DNA of 14,681 nt from Phoronis pallida. Its lineage: Eukaryota; Phoronida; Phoronidae. Shown in pieces: positions 11,301 to 14,681 of this stretch; position 1 is the first letter of the stretch; each line of letters begins with the position of its first letter. The stretch lies in contig JAOXYC010056676.1 in NCBI GenBank assembly GCA_028565715.1, positions 1 to 14,681 of the forward strand, given 5' to 3'. The translations under genes were made by a program, and so were the position numbers. The notes under the pieces are model-generated. The model ran no database searches and was not told the DNA's origin. It saw only the letters and a program-made list of their open reading frames with translations.

Positions 11301-14300
11301 TGCGAGGGTGACGCGCTTCGAGCTCGACTGCAGAGATAAGATTGTAGTGAGTTAAAAAAATAATCTAGACGAAATAGAAAAAGTAATGGTAATTTAACAA
11401 CCTGTCAATATGGGCACCAAAAAAACGCAACAATGACAATATGCAAATACTGGAATCAGCCCATCGGGACCTTAAATTCGATAGAATTCCAACAACAAAT
11501 AATGCTTACATTCATGAGATAATGAAAAGACATCAGGGAAGCTTTGGCGGGAGATATGAGGTCGTGTGGACTAAACATACACTCTTCTTCAGGCAAAGAA
11601 GTCATACTGTCATTCTTACAATCCACCCATCCCTCTGGCGTCCATTTCTTATTCTCGCCGTAGATCTGAAGATGTATGTTTTTCCTGATTTTTACAATTA
11701 CTGTTTGAAATTTCTCAAGCAATTAAAAGGAATACGCATGGCATATTGATAATAGTGTTGTAACCCTGCGAGACACCGCGAGACTGGATGACGTCAGTAC
11801 ACTGCCGATGGTATACGGTAGCCTCGTTCCAAAGCCCAAACGCGGGGGGTCGTCGGCTGCGTTTGTCGTCACTCCAACACAAATACTCTCGAAGACAAAA
11901 TTGCGGTCTGGGGACGAGACTATTTTATAAGGACGCTCGTGGACATGTGCCACACTAGCTAGCTTTTAGTGGCGCATGTGCAGAGTCTCACGGCTTGCAC
12001 GCCAGCGGCTGAGGTTCGAGTCCTGGAATCGGACAGATCTTTGTTATTCATCTTGTTGTTCATCTGATGACGCCACGCTACAATGGTGACAGCGGTGGGA
12101 TTGACCAGTGCCCGGGGTGAACGGGGATCGTCGTACGGGTGGCAGCTCGCTCGCCAATGCCTACTTAGGTAAGGCTCCGGATCTCTCCAGTTGTGTGCAG
12201 TAGGCCCCTGGGGATGGGACACCTGCCTGTAGGATTGGGAGGAGTGTTGTAACCCTGCGAGATACCGCGAGACTGGATCACGGCAGTACACTGCCGATTG
12301 TATAATGACGCTCGTGGACATGTGCCACACTAGCTAGATTTTAGTGGCGCATGTGCAGAGTCTCCCGGCTTGCACGCCAGCGCCGGGCTGAGGTTCGAGT
12401 CCTGGAATCGGACAGATCTTTGTTGTTCATCGAAGTCCTGGTGACGGCGAGCGAAAAAAAATATTTATTTTTTGAAATTAAAATCCGGCGTTCCTACACA
12501 CCATAACAATTGCTCGAGAAGAGTTATGATAAAAATAGGGTCGAAAATAGTCTTTTTGCACTGTTCCGTAGACAGTAAAAAAAAATACAATGCGGATTTC
12601 ATCACAGTCTTTCTATCACTTTTGATTTAAAAAATGTGAAATATGTTATGTCAATCTATTGCTTTTTACAAACCGGATAATATAATCTATACTACCCACA
12701 AAAAGTAACGCCGCACCTAGTTTTTTCAAATGTTTTTCCGAAAAATCATTAGTTACAGTAACAAAGTACATGATGTGTTTGCCCAACTCATTCCCGATGT
12801 TTTGGTGTATTAATCATAGTCCATGAAATTTGATTTCAGGTAAAAAACTTTAAAAAACTCAGCCGTTTAAATTTTAATGCCAACACTGATTTTCAATGTT
12901 CTGTGAAAATAAAAAACAATTCTTGTACCAAAATTCAAAGTTAGGGTCTATTATGTAATTTACTACTCGAATTTTTAAAACGTGACCAAATCGGCGTTCT
13001 GGTTATGGAGAAATCTTTAAGCAAACTTATTTTTTTAAAAGAACAAGATTTTGACTCAAAATCTAGTCACGTGATCAAAAGAACGCGAATTTCTTTTTAA
13101 AAAAAAACACTCTGAAATAATTGTTCGAGATGTAAAGTTTTCAAAATTATTACTGACACGAGGTGCCTATATATATTTTCGTAAATATATAGAAAAAGAA
13201 AGAATATTCACGCGTTACGAATAAGCCACACATGCAAACTGCGATAATTTTGTGACTTTCGCTTTCGACCACGTGATTTTGTTTACCTGTTTGTCGCATT
13301 TTAATTTTCAATCGATTTCATCATAATTGGTATCAAAATGATCGTATTGAATTAATATCTTATAACGATGTTTCATTGTTGTCATTTTATCAATCTTTCA
13401 GCTAGTTATTCAAAAAAAAAGTGCGGCGTTACTTTTTGTGCGTAGTAGCCTATAGTTATGAAGTACTAACTATGTCAACTTGACTTAGAATCGGAGTGTG
13501 CTTTGCTCGGCTCTAACGTACCTGATTGGAACACTTGACTGGAACTGGAAGTGTAGTTCCATTTGGATAAGTAAACGGGTAAAACTGTTTATCACCTTCC
13601 TCAGTAATAGCATACTCATCGAAAAGTCCCCATCGAAGATGTCCAAACTCGTGAAGAAGTGTCTTTCCTAGTGTTTATTAAAAAAGAAACAATCCAAGTA
13701 AAACAGTACGAGATGGGGGATTAATATTAGTTATCGTGTAGCACATTGCTTGATTGTCTTTATAATCAGCGAAATATTATTTTAAAGATTGGTCAACCGA
13801 AAGTAGGAAGAAAAATATTTTGTTTGAGGTTTTTATTCTAAGTCGTATTCTTACCAATAGGACCCCAGCGAGAGATCGAAGTTGAAATGCGTTTTAAGTA
13901 AATATATGATAGTCGCATGTATCTGCCTGGTTCACCACATTTTCCTGGCTGGTTCACATCCGGGTCGTATTTTCCTCTAGGTCCCCTACGCCGGGCCTTG
14001 ACTACCAGAACATTAGCTCTGAAACATATAATATTATGCAATAATTATTTATAATTTTTTTTTCGTACGTCTTAGTAATTAAAAATGATTGATTTTTCAG
14101 TGTGGCCACTTTTTTGTAATTTCAATCTTTACCTATAAGTCTATATAGTGATTTATGTTCGTTCCACTTACACCACGAGCCATATATCCGAATAAAAACA
14201 ACACTATAGTTGTGTGCGAAAGGCCTTTCTTATAGTAAAAAGACAGAAAATATAGAATATATGATATGATGCAAATATAAACAAATATGAACTCTGGATA

Positions 14301-14550
14301 GATGGGTGGAAAAGCACCACAGCCAACCACAAGTGTGGGCGGAGCCGGCACGCGCCCTCTTGTCTTCCCTTCACAACCGCCAATTTTTCAGTATAGTCTC
14401 CATGTCTTACCTGTTAAAAGTCTCTCTGCCTGATGACTCCCAGTCTCGGTTCTTAGACCATGACGATGGTACCAATATTGTCACGTTACCCAAATAGGCA
14501 CGGCGTTTCGTAGCAACAAATAAATCTTGTGAAAAATTGGTAAAGCTATC
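1602..14550 (-). CDS. CLCA-family protein (calcium-activated chloride channel regulator), 14 exons, 5'-partial
   Basis: Joined exons, 5' to 3' on the minus strand: 14550-14411, 14018-13855, 13667-13522, 11665-11510, 11032-10900, 8587-8469, 8171-7950, 6628-6341, 5849-5486, 5247-5110, 3846-3673, 3171-3011, 2599-2521, 2323-1602. The total is 3006 nt, or 1001 residues plus TGA, open throughout, with GT-AG at every intron. Seen in the protein: HEFGHLRWGLFDEY (107-120), a Cys-rich linker (147-230), a VWA domain with MIDAS residues D280/S282/S284, T349 and D379, beta-rich segments (457-681), an FnIII-like domain (about 729-846), a Thr/Ser/Pro stalk (about 857-932), a transmembrane helix (about 945-968) and a basic tail. 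Known of the family: CLCA proteins are not channels; they are secreted or membrane-tethered, several are self-cleaving metalloproteases, and the VWA of human CLCA1 modulates TMEM16A. Inferred: a type I surface protein with intact protease-like and VWA sites. The signal peptide and about 50 residues lie outside the window. The specific paralogue is unknown. Confidence 0.95.
1704..1775 (-). other. Transmembrane helix of the CLCA protein
   Basis: Residues about 945-968 form an uncharged run (ILGMALGAVALLIVIVVALS...) followed at once by RRKNARKMAKRR. The positive-inside rule puts the C-terminal tail of about 33 residues in the cytosol and the rest of the protein outside. Confidence 0.9.
1815..1991 (-). 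repeat. Coding minisatellite, about four 45-bp units (stalk of the CLCA protein)
   Basis: Four tandem units of about 15 codons encode TSESDTPDTTSQLAD, TTESNAPNTTFQINT, TTESDAPNTTFLINT and TTESDVPDTSQIPT. The two middle units are nearly identical at DNA level, which points to recent copying or homogenisation. The units are rich in Thr/Ser/Asn, carry NTT sequons (N895, N901, N910, N916) and sit just outside the membrane helix, as a mucin-like spacer would. Confidence 0.9.
2521..2599 (-). CDS. CLCA exon M: FnIII-like strand, LTWTAVGDD
   Basis: This is the shortest exon, 79 nt, entering in phase 0 and leaving in phase 1, covering residues 736-761. ATLTWTAVGDDLTDGNA is the counterpart of 'L-WTAPGDDYD-G-A' in CLCA FnIII domains. 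The acceptor is CTGTGTTTTAG and the donor G|GTAAGA. It was found by frame and homology because it has no start codon and is short. Confidence 0.92.
2600..3010. other. CLCA intron L-M, no further feature seen
   Basis: AT-rich intron of 411 bp. I see no repeat, RNA gene or coding homology in it. The open minus-strand frame that runs into it from exon L loses CLCA similarity at the GTAAGT donor. Confidence 0.7.
3011..3171 (-). CDS. CLCA exon L: GSFSV linker into FnIII
   Basis: This exon has 161 nt, enters in phase 1 and leaves in phase 0, covering residues 682-735. ISRVATAGSFSVVNQPA followed by LFEPSQITDLT matches CLCA 'RxSSGGSF-V--VP' then 'FPP--I-DL', the linker that leads into the C-terminal fibronectin-III-like domain. 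The donor is the consensus ACC|GTAAGT. Confidence 0.93.
3303..3430 (-). mobile_element. Candidate 3' tail of a retroelement ending in a (CT)n run
   Basis: Read on the minus strand, a moderately GC-rich stretch (AAGAGGCC reversed) passes into TGTTATTGTTTATGG, then TTAATAAATGTATGAACT with an AATAAA, then (CT)7 and a return to unique sequence. An AATAAA-like end followed by a short microsatellite resembles the 3' tails of SINEs or CR1/L2-type LINEs. No RT coding sequence is visible. It lies in intron K-L. Confidence 0.35.
3305..3320. repeat. (GA)n microsatellite
   Basis: A short uninterrupted GA dinucleotide run in intron K-L, at the end of the candidate retroelement tail. Confidence 0.85.
3673..3846 (-). 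CDS. CLCA exon K: ADTTKEDGIYS segment
   Basis: This exon has 174 nt, phase 1-1, covering residues 624-681. ADTTKEDGIYSGYFLKF and NYAVKVKV match the CLCA stretch 'AD--K-DGIYSRYF' and 'GRYS-KV'. It ends VDVCFLTGQC. In vertebrate CLCAs the self-cleavage site lies near here; I cannot place an equivalent site. The acceptor is TCTAATAG and the donor G|GTAATT is weak. Confidence 0.92.
3847..4999. other. CLCA intron J-K, AT-rich, mostly unassigned
   Basis: About 1150 bp of low-GC sequence with no coding homology. Around 4205-4245 GTCACCGG occurs twice, 26 bp apart, in an otherwise AT-rich setting, and TTCACCGGCACC recurs near 4670. These could be remnants of one decayed element, but I could not define ends or duplications. 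Confidence 0.5.
5000..5092. repeat. 93-nt near-perfect hairpin beside a splice donor
   Basis: Two arms of about 45 nt pair around a two-base loop at 5046-5047. The core GGCGCGAGTGTATTT / AAATACACTCGCGCC is perfect, and the outer arms CAATGTGTCATGTATTTG / CAAATACATGACGCATTG differ at one position. It ends about 12 nt from the donor of exon J (GT at 5109-5108). It is either a foldback element or a structure with an effect on splicing. Confidence 0.9.
5110..5247 (-). CDS. CLCA exon J: beta-rich domain, LLDNGAG
   Basis: This exon has 138 nt, phase 1-1, covering residues 578-623. SPAMIIYATLQAGSVPIVGA, then VVRLLDNGAG, matches the CLCA pattern 'P-VVYANV-QG-PI--A' and 'LLD-GAGAD'. The acceptor is TGTTTGTAG and the donor G|GTGAGT. 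The donor lies only about 12 nt from a 93-nt hairpin in the following intron. Confidence 0.94.
5486..5849 (-). CDS. CLCA exon I: beta-rich domain after VWA
   Basis: This exon has 364 nt, enters in phase 0 and leaves in phase 1, covering residues 457-577. DTLGKDTSFVITSN, then VTVIDPS, then VPDIAKSGTWKLQI, then ISVTSRAKSADVEPITLTS parallel the CLCA run in which 'VGKDT-FL-TW' leads to 'PG-AK-G-W-Y' and 'VTSRAS...PI'. The acceptor is CCTTTTCAG and the donor G|GTAGGA. Confidence 0.94.
5968..6226. mobile_element. MITE-like element with 18-bp inverted ends
   Basis: GCAATTGAGCGCATGCGC at 5968-5985 is matched in inverted orientation by GCGCATGCGCTCGATTGC at 6209-6226, with 17 of 18 bases agreeing. 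The 259-bp span has no ORF and carries more GCGCATG-type words inside (near 6165). No clear target-site duplication was seen, so the true ends may lie slightly further out. It sits in intron H-I. Confidence 0.6.
6341..6628 (-). CDS. CLCA exon H: VWA domain, end
   Basis: This exon has 288 nt, phase 0-0, covering residues 361-456. GGRLILLSDGQDS contains D379, the fourth MIDAS residue (vertebrates often have LLTDGEDN). It is followed by GILFDTILVSNNADPRLRAL and then TGGMSYF, the last VWA strand and the CLCA 'LxxLxxxTGG' signature. It ends FVK|GTAAAC. Confidence 0.95.
6690..7230. other. GC-richer insert in intron G-H, unidentified
   Basis: Base composition rises well above the surrounding intron, with runs such as GGGGGGAGGGGG and CTGCCAGGC. 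Minus-strand reading frames stay open across 6896-7264 and 6778-7053, but neither reads like a family I know. It is most likely a decayed mobile element. The rest of the intron (7230-7949) is AT-rich with a CCCCCCCAAAAAAA run near 7320 and nothing else identifiable. Confidence 0.35.
7950..8171 (-). CDS. CLCA exon G: VWA domain, middle
   Basis: This exon has 222 nt, phase 0-0, covering residues 287-360. It begins GIRIQQAKETVAEAIQLY, the first VWA helix, then VAVVKFNS-type strand 2 (seen as IAVVKFNSVA), then LYAGGGTSIGDGIKMGI, in which T349 is the third MIDAS ligand. The acceptor is TTTCAAG|GGC and the donor is ACT|GTAAGA. Confidence 0.95.
8469..8587 (-). CDS. CLCA exon F: start of VWA domain, DxSxS
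   Basis: This exon has 119 nt, enters in phase 1 and leaves in phase 0, covering residues 247-286. A linker is followed by RLVFVIDVSGSMR, the first VWA beta strand and the MIDAS motif D280-x-S282-x-S284. The acceptor is TCCTGCAG and the donor is the consensus CGT|GTAAGT. It follows the largest intron of the gene (2312 bp). Confidence 0.95.
8588..9303. other. 3' part of CLCA intron E-F, unassigned
   Basis: AT-rich intronic sequence between exon F and the GTCGT-rich element. I see no coding homology, inverted ends or RNA gene in it. Confidence 0.6.
9304..9632. mobile_element. GTCGT-rich inverted-repeat element (about 330 bp)
   Basis: Imperfect inverted ends TATGGTCACATTCCAGC (9304-9320) and GCTCCATTGTGATCATA (9616-9632) agree at 13 of 17 positions. 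The interior is packed with ACGAC/GTCGT words in both orientations, including a palindrome with a one-base centre at 9531-9551 (ATCGCACGAC, G, GTCGTGCGAT) and repeated CGTCGTACGATGAA. There is no coding homology. It looks like a foldback-type MITE, and CpG density is far above the rest of the intron. Confidence 0.55.
9655..9716. repeat. Dispersed repeat with GGATAGATGGG, copy 1
   Basis: An A-rich stretch leads into CTTGGATAGATGGGCGGC, then AAAAGCGCCGTCCAACA. The same arrangement appears at 14271-14335, so it belongs to a dispersed family. The short inverted match GGCGGC...GCGCCGTCC suggests a small stem. The family is not identified. Confidence 0.6.
9903..10164 (-). pseudogene. Frameshifted GIY-YIG endonuclease fragment, probably from a Penelope-like element
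   Basis: Read from 10164 down, one frame gives IVVYLIRCKRS then AWYFGETCNALH, the first strands of a GIY-YIG nuclease in the form VVY...YFG. A second frame then carries STRLNGHRQTVSHNNTSLP, IGEHFDDLTILVV and RQKCEKSIIVFSCSNCIGI, which fit the catalytic Arg helix (R-x-x-x-H), the P-x-G-x-H-F turn and the distal Glu helix of this fold. Changing frame near 10095 restores the order, so this is a dead copy. In animals this layout is typical of the C-terminal endonuclease of Penelope-like retroelements; some other retroelements also carry it. No reverse transcriptase remnant was recognised upstream (10165-10899). Confidence 0.6.
10165..10899. other. 5' part of CLCA intron E-F, unassigned
   Basis: AT-rich sequence that ends in a (TA)6-like run at about 10886-10898, directly against the donor of exon E. 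Any remainder of the GIY-YIG-bearing element would be expected here on the minus strand, but I could not recognise one. Confidence 0.5.
10900..11032 (-). CDS. CLCA exon E: Cys-rich segment, part 2
   Basis: This exon has 133 nt, enters in phase 0 and leaves in phase 1, covering residues 203-246. VGFC, then NCEAPNKHNRLC, then SNWEIMREHEDF parallels the CLCA pattern VEFC...EAPNxQNxxC..RSxWEVIxxSxDF. The cysteines are C207, C220 and C230. The acceptor is TTTCAG|ACT. The donor G|GTATAT opens a (TA)n run and is weaker than the others in the gene. Confidence 0.92.
11033..11509. other. CLCA intron D-E, no further feature seen
   Basis: This intron has 477 bp. A plus-strand open frame of 98 codons (11059-11355) runs antisense to the gene. 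It shows no domain I recognise and is probably chance. Confidence 0.6.
11510..11665 (-). CDS. CLCA exon D: Cys-rich segment, part 1
   Basis: This exon has 156 nt, phase 0-0, covering residues 151-202. The chosen acceptor is CTTCAG|ATC. Two AGs further upstream fail: one reads straight into TAA and the other shifts the frame. The peptide begins IYGENKKWTPEGWVDCKN, has C166 and C179, and ends KASLMSFHYLMN, equivalent to the CLCA motif KASIMFxQ before the VEFC motif. The donor is AAT|GTAAGC. Confidence 0.88.
11816..11925. mobile_element. 110-bp MITE inserted in the 5' LTR, TATA duplication
   Basis: The 3' LTR reads ...GTATA|ATGACGCTCG without a break. The 5' LTR has the same flanks split by 110 bp, with TATA on both sides (11812-11815 and 11926-11929). 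The insert has inverted ends: CGGTAGCCTCG at the left and CGAGACTATTT at the right. It has no coding capacity. It post-dates the TRIM. Confidence 0.75.
11970..12023 (+). promoter_or_regulatory. tRNA-like Pol III promoter (A-box-like and B box) in the 5' LTR
   Basis: TGGCGCATGTG (A-box-like, good only over its first seven bases) lies 43 bp upstream of GGTTCGAGTCC, an exact fit to the B-box consensus. Between them CGGCTTGCACGCC resembles a tRNA anticodon arm. The spacing is tRNA-like. Confidence 0.55.
12084..12102 (+). other. Primer-binding site for tRNA-Leu
   Basis: TGGTGACAGCGGTGGGATT: TGG pairs with the tRNA CCA end and the rest with the acceptor and T-arm of eukaryotic tRNA-Leu ending ...AATCCCACCGCTGCCA. 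There is one mismatch. Its place one base after the 5' LTR is the expected one. Confidence 0.75.
12229..12244 (+). other. Polypurine tract of the TRIM
   Basis: A purine-rich stretch, AGGATTGGGAGGAG, abuts the TG that opens the 3' LTR. This is the position where plus-strand priming of an LTR element occurs. Confidence 0.6.
12245..12456 (+). repeat. 3' LTR of the TRIM (uninterrupted)
   Basis: About 212 bp. It is highly similar to the 5' LTR over its first 180 bases, with a CCGG-type 4-bp difference near 12383. The last 25 or so bases have diverged (GGTGACGGCGAGCG against GATGACGCCACGCT), so the right end is approximate. Confidence 0.65.
12341..12402 (+). promoter_or_regulatory. tRNA-like Pol III promoter in the 3' LTR
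   Basis: The same module as in the 5' LTR: GTGGCGCATGTG followed by GGCTTGCACGCC and GGTTCGAGTCC. The B box is kept without change in both LTRs while nearby bases differ. Confidence 0.55.
12457..12689. other. Intronic spacer between the TRIM and the mariner-type element
   Basis: Starts with a run of A after the 3' LTR, then AT-rich sequence. No feature is recognised. Confidence 0.5.
12692..13445. mobile_element. Mariner-type non-autonomous element, 754 bp, TA duplication
   Basis: The ends are CTACCCACAAAAAGTAACG and its inverse CGTTACTTTTTGTGCGTAG. The inner 20 bases of each end, CACAAAAAGTAACGCCGCAC, are perfect inverted copies, and one mismatch is found in the outer part. TA flanks both ends (12690-12691 and 13446-13447), the signature of Tc1/mariner insertion. 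The interior is AT-rich with no transposase frame. Well kept ends suggest a recent insertion. It lies in intron C-D. Confidence 0.85.
13522..13667 (-). CDS. CLCA exon C: HExxH metalloprotease motif
   Basis: This exon has 146 nt, enters in phase 1 and leaves in phase 0, covering residues 102-150. It encodes HEFGHLRWGLFDEY, the CLCA form of HExxHxxxGxxD. By family knowledge H107, H111 and D118 are the predicted zinc ligands and E108 the catalytic base; all are present. Vertebrate CLCAs usually read HEWAHLRWGVFDEY, so the F-G pair is a local variant. The exon ends in KCSNQ, the first cysteine of the Cys-rich segment. The donor is CAG|GTACGT. Confidence 0.96.
13855..14018 (-). CDS. CLCA exon B: CGEPGRY segment
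   Basis: This exon has 164 nt, enters in phase 2 and leaves in phase 1, covering residues 47-101. The acceptor is TTTCAG|AGC. Using the AG two bases further in would give an immediate TAA, which fixes the site. The donor is G|GTAAGA. KCGEPGRYMRL followed by RWGPIG matches the conserved CLCA stretch just before the zinc-binding helix (CGE-G-xxIHxTP...YGP-GR in vertebrates). Confidence 0.93.
14271..14335. repeat. Dispersed repeat with GGATAGATGGG, copy 2
   Basis: ACTCTGGATAGATGGGTGGA, then AAAGCACCACAGCCAACCAC, matches copy 1 with a few substitutions and short gaps, in the same orientation. It is in intron A-B; the rest of that intron (14019-14410) is AT-rich with no other feature. Confidence 0.6.
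14411..14550 (-). CDS. CLCA exon A: start of visible N-terminal domain
   Basis: This exon has 140 nt and encodes residues 1-46 plus two bases of codon 47. The acceptor is a pyrimidine-rich tract ending TTTTAAG and the donor is CAG|GTAAGA. The peptide contains FVATKRRAYLGNVTILVPSSW, which matches the CLCA pattern in which a helix ending in AT-KR is followed by a beta strand and an I-P-x-x-W motif. N5 and N22 are N-glycosylation sequons. It starts in phase 0, so at least one more exon with the signal peptide lies beyond the window edge; none is seen in 14551-14681. Confidence 0.9.
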
Positions 14551-14681
14551 CTTAAAATAAAGAACAGTGAATATTAATGAAGAAGTTTTGTCTACTTTAA
14601 AATGTTTTCATTAATGCAAAAGTTGTTGAATAACAAGCTTTTTTGACAGTTCAGAATCTTTATTTCCGTCCGTTCATATTC

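Larger units (their letters stand above)
11756..12082 (+). repeat. 5' LTR of the TRIM (interrupted by a MITE)
   Basis: Starts TGTTGTAACC and ends about CGCTACA, one base before the primer-binding site. Without the 110-bp insertion and its 4-bp duplication it would be about 213 bp, close to the 3' LTR. It contains the tRNA-like segment with GGTTCGAGTCC at 12013-12023. Confidence 0.7.
11756..12456 (+). mobile_element. Miniature LTR retrotransposon (TRIM), about 700 bp, non-coding
   Basis: Two direct repeats start TGTTGTAACCCTGCGAG (11756 and 12245). Right after the first comes TGGTGACAGCGGTGGGATT, which matches the complement of an animal tRNA-Leu 3' end (CCA included) at 18 of 19 bases: a primer-binding site. 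Right before the second comes the purine-rich AGGATTGGGAGGAG: a polypurine tract. The interior is only about 160 bp and encodes nothing, so it is non-autonomous and needs proteins from another LTR element, probably Ty3/Gypsy-type. No target-site duplication is visible, in line with age. It lies in intron C-D, opposite to the host gene. Confidence 0.75.

Noticed and set aside
11059-11355. Plus-strand frame of 98 codons in intron D-E
   Set aside because: No domain or repeated family seen, antisense to the host gene, and such a length is expected by chance in this much AT-rich intron.
11666-11722. Extension of exon D to upstream AGs
   Set aside because: The AG of CAAACAG leads directly to TAA in the required phase, and the AG of AAATCAG adds 19 nt and shifts the frame. 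Only CTTCAG|ATC fits.
11959-12330. Minus-strand open frame of 123 codons across the TRIM
   Set aside because: It spans LTR, primer site and interior, has no retroelement or other domain, and results from the higher GC of the element.
11755-12460. Tandem pair of tRNA-derived SINEs instead of a TRIM
   Set aside because: The B boxes suggest it, but the primer-binding site next to the first repeat and the purine tract next to the second fit LTR-element structure better. Kept as the rival view.
14017-14018. Alternative acceptor CAGAG| for exon B
   Set aside because: It would create an in-frame TAA at the second codon; CAG|AGC restores RANVLVV.
1-14681. Bacterial operon, CRISPR array, rRNA or intact tRNA genes
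   Set aside because: Coding sequence is split by GT-AG introns; no spaced identical repeats of CRISPR type; the only tRNA-like stretches are the diverged ones inside the TRIM LTRs.

Overview
The window is eukaryotic and comes from an invertebrate animal. It is AT-rich, and coding sequence is split into short exons with GT...AG borders. The main gene is a metazoan-only family, a calcium-activated chloride channel regulator (CLCA). The sequence does not fix the species. The intron size, base composition and repeats would suit an invertebrate deuterostome, but that is a guess.

Main gene. A CLCA-family gene lies on the minus strand and fills nearly the whole window. I could join 14 exons from 14550 down to a TGA stop at 1602-1604. 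All 13 introns are GT-AG with matching phases. The joined coding length is 3006 nt, giving 1001 residues plus stop with no internal stop. Only the 5' end is missing: the signal peptide and roughly the first 50 residues, upstream of 14550 and beyond the right edge. In order the protein carries a metalloprotease-like CLCA domain with HEFGHLRWGLFDEY, a Cys-rich region, a VWA domain with a complete MIDAS, beta-rich domains, a fibronectin-III-like domain, a Thr/Ser/Pro stalk made of 15-residue repeats, one transmembrane helix and a short basic tail. This predicts a membrane-anchored extracellular protein that may be a protease.

Introns. Several hold mobile DNA. Intron C-D (11666-13521) contains a 754-bp mariner-type non-autonomous element with TA duplications, and a miniature LTR retrotransposon (TRIM) with a tRNA-Leu primer-binding site, a purine tract and LTRs that carry a Pol III B box. 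The TRIM's 5' LTR is split by a 110-bp MITE. Intron E-F (8588-10899) holds a frameshifted GIY-YIG endonuclease fragment, probably Penelope-like, and a GTCGT-rich inverted-repeat element. Intron J-K starts with a 93-nt near-perfect hairpin next to the splice donor. Intron H-I has an 18-bp inverted-repeat element, and intron K-L has a retroelement-like tail ending in a GA/CT microsatellite.

Left end. On the plus strand at about 528-1093 there is a single-exon coding-like stretch, broken by a frameshift. It is weakly BAR-like, is followed by AATAAA, and is bracketed by two diverged copies of a 170-180 bp repeat. It looks like a retrocopy or decayed gene, tail-to-tail with the CLCA gene. Positions 1-290 and about 1100-1300 hold nothing else I can identify.
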